A DNA stretch of 15,404 bases from Clostridia bacterium. GTDB taxonomy: Bacteria; Bacillota; Clostridia; Oscillospirales; CAG-382. This document shows, piece after piece, positions 1 to 6,900 of the stretch (position 1 is its first letter; each line of letters opens with the position of its first letter). Location of the stretch: positions 1 through 15,404 of the forward strand of contig JAFQII010000032.1 of the NCBI GenBank assembly GCA_017397605.1, written 5' to 3'. Made by a program: the position numbers and the translations under genes. The notes below the pieces were generated by a model. That model searched no databases, was not told where the DNA came from, and worked only from the letters and a program-made list of their open reading frames with translations.

Positions 1-330
1 AATGTGGTCGGGATACGTAATACACACATTGGGCGTGGTATCCGTCGCAATATTGGTAATGACATCATTGTAGATTCTGCCGTAATCGGTGTACAGACGC
101 AGATTGACCTTGATGTTGGGATACAGCTTCTCAAACTCCGCAATCGCATTTTTGTAGATCTCAACCTGCGTGAGGTTGGTATCGTTTTTTGCCCAAAAAG
201 AGATCTCGTATTCCTTTTCCGTGTCAAACGCATCGGGAATGACAAACGGCTGCTTGCCTTTGGCGCCGTGGCAGGAGGTCAACGCAAACAGCATGCAAAG
301 CACAAGCGCGGCACAAAGAATTTTTTTCAT
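1..330 (-). CDS. ABC sugar-type substrate-binding lipoprotein (partial, N-terminus only)
   Basis: This is the N-terminal 110 residues of an extracellular solute-binding protein; the rest lies beyond the window edge. The protein begins MKKILCAALVLCMLF and has a signal peptide ending in a lipobox (LTSC, Cys20), so it should be a lipoprotein on the outer face of the membrane. The mature part contains EISFWAKNDTN and AIAEFEKLYPNIKV, the usual opening strand and helix of family 1 carbohydrate-binding proteins (MalE/UgpB class). Its ATG overlaps the stop codon of the upstream permease gene as ATGA, with AGGAGG inside the end of that gene, so translation is probably coupled. It should deliver ligand to the two permeases encoded upstream. 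The ligand cannot be read from this fragment. Confidence 0.9.
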   Translation of the reverse strand, partial: MKKILCAALVLCMLFALTSCHGAKGKQPFVIPDAFDTEKEYEISFWAKNDTNLTQVEIYKNAIAEFEKLYPNIKVNLRLYTDYGRIYNDVITNIATDTTPNVCITYPDHI

Positions 331-1190
331 CCTTTCATGCCTCCTCTCGCAACGCCTGCCATGATCTTTTTGCGGAAACACAAAAACAATACGATCAGCG
401 GGACGGAAATGGCAACGACCGCCGCCATCATCGCGGGGATGTTTTCTCTGCCAAAACCACTCTCGCGGATTTCCTGAATGCCGTTGGACACCAGAAAGTA
501 CGCGCTGTTGTCGGTCACAAGGCGCGGCCAGACGTAGGAGTTCCAGCACTCGATAACCTTTAAGATCGTCACGGTGATGATCGTCGGCCTGCAGATCGGC
601 ACCATGACCTTGAGCAGATAGCGCATGTCCGTCGTGCCGTCCACCTTTGCGGCGTAATACAGTTCGTCGGGAATCTGCGCAAAGTTCTCCTTAAGCAGAT
701 AGATATAAAATACACTCGTCACGGACGGCAGGATCAAGCCGGTAAAGGTGTTGCGCAGATCCAATTCCGTCACCGTGACGTAGTTGGTGATCACAACCAA
801 TTCGGTCGGAATCATCATCAGCGCCAAAAACAGCGTAAAGACCAGATTTTTACCCTTAAAATCCAGTCTCGCAAACGCAAATGCCGCCAAAATCGTCACG
901 ACCAGCATCAGCGCCGTCGTCACGACCGTAAAAATCAGCGTGTTGACAAAATAGTCCGCAAGCGGCACGGCGGTAAACGCCTCGATATAGTTCTCCAACG
1001 TCGGAGACAGCGTAAAAAACTGCGGAATCCACTCGGCGTTATACGCGCTGTAGCTCTTGACCGAGGTCAACAGCATCCAGTAAAACGGAAACAGCACGAT
1101 GATCGCCCAAACGGCAAGCAAAAGATAGATCACCGTTTTGGACACGATGCTCCTTCTGCGGGAGGCTTGTTCGGTTTTTTGGTAACTCAT
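327..1190 (-). CDS. Carbohydrate ABC transporter permease, MalG/UgpE type
   Basis: A 287-residue inner-membrane permease of the binding-protein-dependent MalG class. The N-terminus is a short basic cytoplasmic stretch followed by a first membrane helix at about residues 17-42 (VLFPFYWML is typical of MalG-like proteins). About six membrane segments are visible. The EAA loop that docks on the ATPase lies near residues 176-202 (YYAAKVDGTT... to VPICRP). Length and layout are normal for the family. The start at 1190 has AAGGAGG five or six bases upstream. It follows the MalF-type permease by 10 bases and overlaps the binding-protein gene at its 3' end, so all are in one operon. The two permeases probably form a heterodimer. 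Substrate specificity is not visible. Confidence 0.95.
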   Translation of the reverse strand: MSYQKTEQASRRRSIVSKTVIYLLLAVWAIIVLFPFYWMLLTSVKSYSAYNAEWIPQFFTLSPTLENYIEAFTAVPLADYFVNTLIFTVVTTALMLVVTILAAFAFARLDFKGKNLVFTLFLALMMIPTELVVITNYVTVTELDLRNTFTGLILPSVTSVFYIYLLKENFAQIPDELYYAAKVDGTTDMRYLLKVMVPICRPTIITVTILKVIECWNSYVWPRLVTDNSAYFLVSNGIQEIRESGFGRENIPAMMAAVVAISVPLIVLFLCFRKKIMAGVARGGMKG

Positions 1191-1200
1191 GCCTGCCTCC

Positions 1201-2091
1201 TTAATAATGTACGTGCTTTTTGCTGACCAGCAGATTGATGCACGTAATGGTCAAAACGATCGCAAACAGAATGATCGCCGCGGCGGATGCGTAGGACGGG
1301 TAGCCGCCCGCGTTTCCGTACAGCATGTCGTAGATGTAGCCGACGATCGTGTTCATGCCTGCAGCGTTGAGGTCCGTTCCAAACAGCGCAACCGCGTCGG
1401 AATACGCCTTAAACGCACCGATAAAGCCCGTGATGATCAGATAAAACACGGTCGGCGAAATCATCGGCAGGGTGATTTTGGTAAACACGCGCCATTTCGG
1501 CGTGCCGTCCACCTGCGCCGCCTGATAGTACGAGCGGTCGACCGAAGCCAAGGCGCCCGTCAGAATCAAAATTTTAAACGGCATGACCACCCAAACGGTA
1601 TAGATGCACATGACAAGCATTTTTGCCCAGTACGGACCGCCGATAAAATCCACGGGCTCGATGCCGAACACGCCCAGCACCAGATTGGCAAGGCCGTCGG
1701 AATAGGGCGTCTGCTTGAACAGAATCATAAACACCAAGCCCACCGCGAGGGTGTTTGTGACATACGGCAAAAAGTACACCGTCTGAAACAGCTCGCGCAG
1801 CTTGCGGATCGAAGCCAGCCCCGCTGAGATCAGCAAAGACAGCCCCGTCGAAAGCGGCACGGTGATGATGACGAGAATAAACGTATTTTTGAGCGCCTGC
1901 AAGAAATACGGATCTTGCAAAACATAAGAGTAGTTATCCGTTCCCACGCCGACAAACGACTGCGAAGCAAAGTTAAAGCCCTCTTCAAACGAGTAGATCA
2001 GTACGTCGATCAGCGGATAGACCATAAACGCGCCCAAAAACAGAATCGCGGGCAGGAGATACAGCCATGCTTTGGCATTGTTCTTTTTCAT
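1201..2091 (-). CDS. Carbohydrate ABC transporter permease, MalF/UgpA type
   Basis: A 296-residue inner-membrane permease of the MalF/UgpA class, partner of the downstream MalG-type subunit. It opens KAWLYLLPAILFLGAFMVYP, a standard first helix for the family, and has about six membrane spans. The EAA loop is at about residues 187-213 (YYQAAQVDGTPKW then LPMISP). It lacks the extra N-terminal helices of enterobacterial MalF, as is usual for Gram-positive homologues. The start at 2091 is preceded by GGAGGG with six bases of spacing. It lies 12 bases after the ATPase gene in the same operon. Family assignment is secure; the sugar or sugar phosphate transported is not known. Confidence 0.95.
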   Translation of the reverse strand: MKKNNAKAWLYLLPAILFLGAFMVYPLIDVLIYSFEEGFNFASQSFVGVGTDNYSYVLQDPYFLQALKNTFILVIITVPLSTGLSLLISAGLASIRKLRELFQTVYFLPYVTNTLAVGLVFMILFKQTPYSDGLANLVLGVFGIEPVDFIGGPYWAKMLVMCIYTVWVVMPFKILILTGALASVDRSYYQAAQVDGTPKWRVFTKITLPMISPTVFYLIITGFIGAFKAYSDAVALFGTDLNAAGMNTIVGYIYDMLYGNAGGYPSYASAAAIILFAIVLTITCINLLVSKKHVHY

Positions 2092-2103
2092 AGCCGCCCT
2101 CCG

Positions 2104-3198
2104 TCAAAAACGGATGCGCGCGCCCGTCTGTTTGTCAAACAGATGCACCTTGTTCGGCTTGAGGTCAAAGCGCACCTGCGCGCCGCTGACAGCGGACAGA
2201 TGCTCCGCACCGACGATGGAACGGATCGACACCGCCTTTGCGCTGTCGTGCGCCGACACCACACTGATGTCTCTGCCCATGACCTCGACACGTTCCAGAC
2301 GGCAGGTGAGCCTGCCCTCCGCACACGGTACAAAGCCCTCGGGACGGATCGCGGCAGTCACTTCCCCGTCGGGGACGCCTGCCGTCTCCAGCACAGCTTC
2401 CGTGCCGATATACAACTTGCCCTGTTGCACGTATCCGTCAAATACGTTGATCGGGGGCGTGCCCAAAAACGTTGCCACAAACAGATTGGTCGGGTCGTCG
2501 TACACCTCCTGCGGGGCGCCGATCTGTTGCACGACGCCGTCCTTCATCACCACGATGAGGTCGGAGATGGACATCGCTTCTTCCTGGTCGTGCGTGACAA
2601 AGATCGTCGTAACGCCCGTCGAGCGCTGAATGCGTCGGATTTCCTCGCGCGTCTGCAGACGCAGTCTTGCATCAAGGTTGGAGAGGGGCTCGTCCAACAG
2701 CAAAATGCGCGGCTGCTTGACCAACGCGCGCGCGATCGCAACGCGTTGCTGCTGACCGCCCGACAGCTCCGCGGGCTTGCGGTCCAGAAGGCCGTCGATC
2801 TGCACCAGACGCGCGACTTCGTTTGCCATCTCGGACATCTGCTCCTTGGTCAGCTTGTCCTTGCCCTTGCGGTTTTCCAGCGGGAACGTAATGTTTTGCT
2901 TGACCGTCAGATGCGGATACAGCGCGTAGTTCTGAAATACCAACCCAACCCCGCGGTTTTCCGCAGGCAGATCGGTCACGTCGTCCTCGCCGAAAAAGAT
3001 CTTGCCGCTCGTCGGCTTTTGCAGACCCGAAAGCAAATGCAAGGTGGTCGATTTGCCGCAGCCCGAGGGCCCCAACAAGCCGATCAGCGTGCCGTCGGCG
3101 ATCTCAAACGTAAAGTCGTTGACGGCGATGACGTCCTTTTGCTGTTTTTTGCCCCTTGCGGGGAACACCTTGGTCAGGTTTTGTAAGGTTACTTTCAT
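2104..3198 (-). CDS. ABC transporter ATP-binding protein, MalK/UgpC/MsmX family
   Basis: A 364-residue ATPase energising the sugar-type importer. All nucleotide-binding elements are intact: Walker A GPSGCGKST at 43-51, Q-loop Gln89 (VFQNYALYPHLTV), signature LSGGQQQRV at 145-153, Walker B ILLLDEP at 165-171, D-loop SNLD, and switch His203 (VTHDQEEAM). After about residue 235 comes the C-terminal OB/TOBE regulatory domain typical of MalK, UgpC and MsmX. The length is normal. AAGGA lies about eight bases before the ATG at 3198. The gene sits between the dehydrogenase (19-base gap) and the permeases (12-base gap). MsmX-type ATPases can serve several importers, but here the gene is in the operon and is probably dedicated. 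Confidence 0.96.
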   Translation of the reverse strand: MKVTLQNLTKVFPARGKKQQKDVIAVNDFTFEIADGTLIGLLGPSGCGKSTTLHLLSGLQKPTSGKIFFGEDDVTDLPAENRGVGLVFQNYALYPHLTVKQNITFPLENRKGKDKLTKEQMSEMANEVARLVQIDGLLDRKPAELSGGQQQRVAIARALVKQPRILLLDEPLSNLDARLRLQTREEIRRIQRSTGVTTIFVTHDQEEAMSISDLIVVMKDGVVQQIGAPQEVYDDPTNLFVATFLGTPPINVFDGYVQQGKLYIGTEAVLETAGVPDGEVTAAIRPEGFVPCAEGRLTCRLERVEVMGRDISVVSAHDSAKAVSIRSIVGAEHLSAVSGAQVRFDLKPNKVHLFDKQTGARIRF

Positions 3199-3217
3199 AA
3201 TGTGTTTTCCTTATCCG

Positions 3218-4018
3218 TTAAGGACGCAAACCCATGCCGCCTTCCAGCGTAAGCGTTTCGCCGTTCATATACTTAAAGTCGGGGGATGCGAGCTGAACGC
3301 AGACGCGTCCGATCTCCAGCTCCGCGTCGCCGTAGTGGCCCGCGGGAGGCATTTTGACGTTTGCCTTAAACGCATCGGGGTACGCCTGCTCAAATTTCTC
3401 AAGCTGTGCAGTCCATGCAAGGGGACAAACGACATTGGTGTTGATGCCGTCGCGCGCCCATTCGGTCGCCGCCACGCGGGACAGACCGCGGATCCCTTCC
3501 TTTGCCGCCGCGTACGCGCACTGACCGTAGTTGCCAAACAGACCCGCGCCGGATGCAAAGTTGATGATGCTTCCCTTGGTCTCCTTGAGGTAGGGGTAGC
3601 ATGCTTTCATGTAATAAAAAGCGGCATACAAGCCCGAGTACATCGCCAGATCAAACTGCTCGGTGGTGTGGTCCTGAATCGTCACGCCCGATGCAGACGC
3701 TTGCGCGTTGTTGATCAGCACGTCGATTCTGCCGAATTCCGCGATCGCCTGCTCTGCGACGCCCTTTGCGGTCGCTTCGTTGTCCTGACCTGCGGCGATG
3801 TCAGCCGCGACAGCCAGCACGCGGATGCCGTAGAGACGCTCCAGCTCTTCCTTTGCCTTTTCGAGCTTGGCAACGTTACGGCCTGTGATAACGAGGTTTG
3901 CGCCCTCTTTTGCGTATGCGGTCGCAATGCCGTAGCCGATCGAACCGCATCTGCCGTCCGAAAGCGCGGCGTAGCCGCCGCCCGTAATGATCGCTGTCTT
4001 ACCTGTCAAAAATCCCAT
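3218..4018 (-). CDS. SDR-family NAD(P)-dependent oxidoreductase with extended glycine-rich loop
   Basis: A 266-residue short-chain dehydrogenase, predicted cytoplasmic, with a Rossmann fold. The catalytic set is present: Asn104 (in NNAQ, where NNAG is usual), Ser156, Tyr169 and Lys173 in the YxxxK motif, with the normal 12 residues between Ser and Tyr. The cofactor loop is unusual: instead of the compact TGxxxGxG it reads ITGGGYAALSDG then RCGSIGYGIA (residues 11-32). This stretched loop recalls divergent SDRs such as enoyl reductases, but the YxxxK spacing is classical. The start at 4018 was chosen because AAGGAAG lies eight bases upstream and the promoter would give a leader of about 36 bases; the in-frame codon at 4072 would lie upstream of the transcript start. 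It is the first gene of the transporter operon, so it may oxidise or reduce the imported compound. The substrate is unknown. Confidence 0.92.
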   Translation of the reverse strand: MGFLTGKTAIITGGGYAALSDGRCGSIGYGIATAYAKEGANLVITGRNVAKLEKAKEELERLYGIRVLAVAADIAAGQDNEATAKGVAEQAIAEFGRIDVLINNAQASASGVTIQDHTTEQFDLAMYSGLYAAFYYMKACYPYLKETKGSIINFASGAGLFGNYGQCAYAAAKEGIRGLSRVAATEWARDGINTNVVCPLAWTAQLEKFEQAYPDAFKANVKMPPAGHYGDAELEIGRVCVQLASPDFKYMNGETLTLEGGMGLRP

Positions 4019-4026
4019 GATGAGTA

Positions 4027-4033
4027 CTTCCTT
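4027..4033 (-). promoter_or_regulatory. Ribosome binding site fixing the SDR start
   Basis: AAGGAAG on the minus strand lies eight bases before the ATG at 4018. It supports this start over an in-frame upstream codon at 4072. Confidence 0.8.
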
Positions 4034-4060
4034 TGCAAAAAAATATTTCCTTCCAAATTG

Positions 4061-4089
4061 AGTATAGCACAAGTTTTTTTGTATTTCAA
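4061..4089 (-). promoter_or_regulatory. Sigma-A promoter of the SDR-ABC transporter operon
   Basis: On the minus strand, TTGAAA (4084-4089) and TATACT (4061-4066) are separated by exactly 17 bases. Transcription should start near 4054, giving a leader of about 36 bases before the ATG at 4018. The promoter sits just downstream of the inverted repeat that closes the preceding unit. No clear operator palindrome was seen next to it. Confidence 0.8.
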
Positions 4090-4094
4090 TAGAT

Positions 4095-4130
4095 TTAAGG
4101 GGACTTTCTTTAAAAAGAAAGTCCCCTTAA
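4095..4130 (-). terminator. Perfect 16-base inverted repeat, probable terminator of the membrane-protein unit
   Basis: Arms at 4095-4110 and 4115-4130 are exact reverse complements, with a four-base loop. The core pairs GGGGACTTTC with its complement and the outer ends pair TTAA. It begins 16 bases after the stop codon at 4147-4149 of the last gene of the upstream minus-strand unit, where a terminator is expected. A run of U after the stem is poor (AAATCTATTG), so it may work as a weak intrinsic terminator or mainly protect the mRNA end. It lies five bases from the -35 box of the next promoter. Confidence 0.65.
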
Positions 4131-4146
4131 GATCCCTCAAAGAAAT

Positions 4147-4749
4147 TTATTGCCGAAAACGATCGTTTTCGGGGTTGTTTTCCATACCTTCCAATCGGTG
4201 TGTCGTCGCGTCAAATGCGCAAAGGATGCGGTCGCCTTTGTTGGTCAAAACCAGATAGTAGGGATTCCCCTCGATGCCGACGCCGAAAACGTGGCTTCTT
4301 CCGACGATCGCTCTGCCGTAGGTATCAAAATAATACGCCCTTACAAAATACTCTGCACGGTTGCGGTAATTGGAAGTACGGGCAGAAAAGCGCTCAAAAA
4401 ACGAAAGCCCGAGCGGCTCGTCCTCGCTGACGCGGTACAGCTTGTCGAGGGCGATGCGGTAGCCGTTACCGTACGCGACACGGCATGCGCGAACAGCGTG
4501 TGCGATATTCAGCGCCGACACCGCACCGACCAGAATCGCGGGCAAAAGAATAAACGCCAAAAACAGATTCATCATAAACGGGTTGGCGGGATTTTTGCCC
4601 ATTTGGCACGCCCACGCCCACAGCCCGACCAAACCGCCCGTCACGATCGCGGTCAGCGTTGCTCCGCCGATTTCGATCCGGGCGTCCGCTCTGAGCATCT
4701 TGCGGATATCCGCAAGCGTCACAAGCGTTTTTTCTTCTTCGTGATTCAT
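4147..4749 (-). CDS. Membrane protein of unknown function, paralogue of the 4746-5111 and 5853-6410 products
   Basis: A 200-residue protein I do not recognise. Residues 1-26 are a charged cytoplasmic head (LVTLADIRKML), followed by two membrane helices at about 27-49 and 58-82. The soluble C-terminal part carries YYFDTYGR (139-146) and NPYYLVLTNKGDRILCAF (162-179), then THRLEGME. Two other proteins of this operon show the same order: a head with [LI]VT..xI, a two-helix hairpin, YFE/D..GR/K, and a final strand pair with a K-G turn. These three are therefore probably paralogues. The ATG overlaps the stop of the upstream gene (ATGA), so translation is coupled. It is the last gene of the unit, followed by the 4095-4130 hairpin. 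No enzymatic motif is visible. Confidence 0.85.
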   Translation of the reverse strand: MNHEEEKTLVTLADIRKMLRADARIEIGGATLTAIVTGGLVGLWAWACQMGKNPANPFMMNLFLAFILLPAILVGAVSALNIAHAVRACRVAYGNGYRIALDKLYRVSEDEPLGLSFFERFSARTSNYRNRAEYFVRAYYFDTYGRAIVGRSHVFGVGIEGNPYYLVLTNKGDRILCAFDATTHRLEGMENNPENDRFRQ

Positions 4750-5111
4750 TCCATATTCTCCAATCGGTATTTTTTGGTATTGTACGCGGCAAGAATCTTG
4801 CCGTCCTTTTGGTCAAGAGCCAGATAAAACGTATCTCCCTCAAAGTCGCCGTCCTCCAGCGTAAACGCATACGACGTTCCTCTGCCGTTGTTCTCAAAAT
4901 AATACGCCGTCACAAGAATCGTCGGTGTCAGAATCCACCAAACGGAAAGCACGCCGCCGGGAAACGCCACGGGAATCATACAACACAGCAGTACGCCCAA
5001 TCCAAAATAAAACAGCGTGAGCACCGGCGCAAAGACCGCGACAATCACGTCGCCGCGCAAATGTTTTTCAATCTCGCGCGTCGTCAAAACGCGTCTTTCG
5101 TCTTGTTGCAT
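4746..5111 (-). CDS. Small two-helix membrane protein of unknown function (paralogue family)
   Basis: A 121-residue protein without a recognised family. The head (VLTTREIEKHLRGD) is followed by a hairpin of two hydrophobic segments at about 22-50 and 54-70, then a short C-terminal domain of about 50 residues with AYYFENNGRG (69-78) and TFYLALDQKDGKILAAY (94-110), ending KYRLENME. This matches the end of the 4147-4749 product closely (AYYF...GR; YYLVL..K.DRIL.A; RLEGME). The start at 5111 was chosen because AAGGAGA lies six bases upstream; an in-frame codon at 5189 would overlap the preceding gene deeply and has no comparable site. The ATG follows the preceding stop codon by a single base. It is the shortest, minimal form of the family. 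Confidence 0.82.
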   Translation of the reverse strand: MQQDERRVLTTREIEKHLRGDVIVAVFAPVLTLFYFGLGVLLCCMIPVAFPGGVLSVWWILTPTILVTAYYFENNGRGTSYAFTLEDGDFEGDTFYLALDQKDGKILAAYNTKKYRLENME

Positions 5112-5112
5112 G

Positions 5113-5814
5113 TCAAATCTCCTTGAGATACGATCCGAAAGAAAAAAACATAACGGGCTTAACCTTTTTAAATTTAACTTCCTTATCAAGAATGGTAAGC
5201 TGTTGAAGCGCCGTATAAAGATGCGACTCTTTTTTGATATCTACTTCCAATACCGCACAGCCGCTGCCGTCTGTTTCGAGCGCTATCGCAATGCCCGATA
5301 TGTCGCAAATCGTGTCGACCGGCGGCTTTTTCAAACACCTGAGTATGATATTTTTCCAATAATTTGCGGCAGCTCGTTTGGATGCACCAAACAGCCATCT
5401 CTTGCCAATGTTTTCACACGGCTCATCCGCTATCAGCAAAAGCCTGTTCCCCGCGTCCACCACCGCGCGCACGCCGCCGAGCGAGCAATCAAACGCAACG
5501 ATCCCACGTATTCCACGGCAAAGATAAATCGAACGCGTTGTCAAAACCGCAAAGGTACAGCGGCAAATTCCGGAAGCGATCATCGCCAGCCAAGCGATAA
5601 AAACATAAACCATAAACGCGGGTATAAACAGACGTACACCCAAAGGTGCAATTGTCAAAAACCACCCCAAAAGCATCTCCATGATCAGCGGAATTGCCAG
5701 CATCATGGGGCTACCGCGTCTGATCTCTTCCGCATATACCAGCTCTTCATCGGAACGAAAAGATGCTTGCAAAAAGGCTTGGTTTTGCTTCAAAAATCGT
5801 TCTGTTTTTGTCAT
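5113..5814 (-). CDS. Two-helix membrane protein with bacterial PH-like domain
   Basis: A 233-residue protein. After a charged N-terminal stretch (residues 1-34) come two membrane helices at about 36-56 and 60-83. From residue 86 the pattern TFAVLTTRSIYLCRG, then a strand-rich stretch with GGVRAVVDAGNRLLLIAD, resembles bacterial PH-like (bPH, YdbS/YdbT-type) domains, where a TxxR[IV] strand follows the membrane hairpin. This is inferred by pattern only. The remaining residues (about 150-233) are a basic, mixed region ending FGSYLKEI. AAAGGAG lies seven bases before the ATG at 5814. It is the third gene of the unit, 38 bases after the preceding gene and one base before the next. bPH proteins are usually membrane-associated scaffolds of unknown ligand; the exact role here is not known. 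Confidence 0.8.
   Translation of the reverse strand: MTKTERFLKQNQAFLQASFRSDEELVYAEEIRRGSPMMLAIPLIMEMLLGWFLTIAPLGVRLFIPAFMVYVFIAWLAMIASGICRCTFAVLTTRSIYLCRGIRGIVAFDCSLGGVRAVVDAGNRLLLIADEPCENIGKRWLFGASKRAAANYWKNIILRCLKKPPVDTICDISGIAIALETDGSGCAVLEVDIKKESHLYTALQQLTILDKEVKFKKVKPVMFFSFGSYLKEI
5118..5124 (-). promoter_or_regulatory. Ribosome binding site fixing the start at 5111
   Basis: AAGGAGA on the minus strand lies six bases before the ATG at 5111, within the last codons of the upstream gene. It decides the short start for the 121-residue protein. Confidence 0.8.
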
Positions 5815-5852
5815 GGCAGGCTCCTTTCGCGTGATGTGTTTTCAGTCGAGCT

Positions 5853-6410
5853 TCACCCTTGGCGATACTCAAAAAACTTCATCGGGTACGCCGTAACGAC
5901 CTTGCCTGTCTTTTGGCTTGTCACGACGATAAAACCGTCGCCGCGATGCGCGTTGTCGTAGAGATAGCGGTCGGAGAACTGACAGTCCGCGCTCCACAGA
6001 TAGTTTCGGTCGGGAATCTGCCAATCCTTGCCGTTTTCAAAATACAGATTGTAGTTATCGACCGGGCGCGTGGTGTGTCGGGTTTTTCGTGCGTGGTAAT
6101 GTTCTTCGTTTTTGTACGCCAGAACTTCGGCTTTGATCTCGTAGTCGTCCATGCAAAAGCGTTTTTTCTTGTACCATGTGCTGATTACGGAAGCAATAAG
6201 CACCAGCGGAACCATTACGATCACGCAAACCAAAAAGCCGATCATGACCGACGGATAAAAATACTCAATCACCAAAAGCAAAATACCGGTGATCAACGCA
6301 ATGATCGTCCATTTGAGATGCTGCGACTTGCTCATTTCCTTGGGTGCTTTGAAGCTGCGCAGGATGTCTTGCTTGATTTGTTCGGTTGTGACAATCTCTT
6401 TTTTCATCAT
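5853..6410 (-). CDS. Two-helix membrane protein of unknown function (paralogue family)
   Basis: A 185-residue protein of no recognised family. The head reads KKEIVTTEQIKQDIL, followed by membrane helices at about 32-50 and 53-79 and a soluble C-terminal part. That part carries YNLYFENGK (120-128) and DGFIVVTSQKTGKVVTAY (158-175), then FFEYR. These match in order and spacing class the motifs of the 4147-4749 and 4746-5111 products. Between helix 2 and the first motif it has a longer His/Tyr/Arg-rich insert (about 98-118). The start at 6410 (or the adjacent ATG at 6407) follows the preceding stop codon by 11 bases; the GGGA upstream is a weak ribosome site. In-frame codons further upstream lie inside the preceding gene. 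Confidence 0.83.
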   Translation of the reverse strand: MMKKEIVTTEQIKQDILRSFKAPKEMSKSQHLKWTIIALITGILLLVIEYFYPSVMIGFLVCVIVMVPLVLIASVISTWYKKKRFCMDDYEIKAEVLAYKNEEHYHARKTRHTTRPVDNYNLYFENGKDWQIPDRNYLWSADCQFSDRYLYDNAHRGDGFIVVTSQKTGKVVTAYPMKFFEYRQG

Positions 6411-6421
6411 CTGTCCCTTTT

Positions 6422-6742
6422 TTAAAACGCGTCGGCTGTCAAGCCGATCAAGCCCAAAATCACGCACAGCGCGCAAATGCCGTAGCAATGGCGCCGGTAT
6501 GCCGCAATCGAGTGCTTTTTGAGAAACCGCCGTTTAAACGGCTGATACATCAAATACAGCTGATACCTATAAGAGTCCGCATCATACCCCTCGCAAAACG
6601 CAAGTGAAGCGATATAAAACCAGATGCACGCAGGATGCTTAAATGCGCGAAGAAGCACCGTCGAGGCGAGCAATGTCAAAAACACGCACCAAAATGATCT
6701 TGATTTTGAGCGGGTTGTCGCTTGCTTTTTGTTTTTGCTCAT
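6422..6742 (-). CDS. Small basic membrane protein of unknown function, first gene of the unit
   Basis: A 106-residue protein with no recognised family. The N-terminus is strongly basic (MSKNKKQATTRSKSRS). Hydrophobic segments lie at about 17-34, 38-51 and 86-106. The loop between them (YRYQLYLMYQPFKRRFLKKH) is rich in Tyr and basic residues. It lacks the C-terminal YFE..GK and K-G motifs seen in three later members of the operon, so it is not obviously of the same family. The start at 6742 has AAAGGAG six bases upstream; a TTG codon in frame at 6790 lies inside a leader hairpin and is less likely. It is first behind the near-consensus promoter and long leader. The function is unknown. Confidence 0.78.
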   Translation of the reverse strand: MSKNKKQATTRSKSRSFWCVFLTLLASTVLLRAFKHPACIWFYIASLAFCEGYDADSYRYQLYLMYQPFKRRFLKKHSIAAYRRHCYGICALCVILGLIGLTADAF

Positions 6743-6748
6743 CGCGCG

Positions 6749-6755
6749 CTCCTTT
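6749..6755 (-). promoter_or_regulatory. Ribosome binding site of the first membrane-protein gene
   Basis: AAAGGAG on the minus strand lies six bases before the ATG at 6742, just downstream of the leader hairpin with arms at 6774-6783 and 6795-6804. It supports the short start. Confidence 0.8.
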
Positions 6756-6773
6756 CGTTCAATGCCGACAGCA

Positions 6774-6900
6774 GGCTTGACACACCCCAAAACCGTGTCA
6801 AGCCCACCGCCGACTTGCTCCCCCTTTGGGGCGGTAAAACCGCCCGCTATGCAAAAATCCCCTGCAAGTCCGATTTGTGCGGGCGCGTATCCCCCGATAC
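6774..6900 (-). other. Structured 5' leader of the membrane-protein unit (candidate cis-acting RNA or inserted repeat)
   Basis: This part of the transcribed leader contains nested complementary segments. A 10-base perfect stem pairs 6774-6783 with 6795-6804 around an 11-base loop. A seven-base stem pairs 6812-6818 with 6864-6870 and encloses a perfect GGGCGGT-TTT-ACCGCCC hairpin (6829-6845). A short GTATC/GATAC hairpin lies at 6887-6900. There is no U-run, so it is not a simple attenuator. I could not match it to any riboswitch class known to me. It could be a regulatory leader, or a mobile repeat that landed in the leader. Confidence 0.5.

Noticed and set aside
1915..3186. Plus-strand open frame of 423 codons opposite the ABC ATPase
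   Set aside because: It is the antisense shadow of a gene with complete ATPase motifs; its translation is rich in Arg/His/Gln and matches no family.
2104..3198. Calling the importer a glycerol-3-phosphate (Ugp) system
   Set aside because: The subunit types fit, and a phosphodiesterase is in the window, but that gene is in another unit and the binding-protein fragment shows no Ugp-specific residues. Sugar-type is the safe call.
6422..6790. Longer start of the first membrane-protein gene at a TTG codon at 6790
   Set aside because: The codon lies in the loop of the leader hairpin with no ribosome site, whereas the ATG at 6742 has AAAGGAG six bases upstream.
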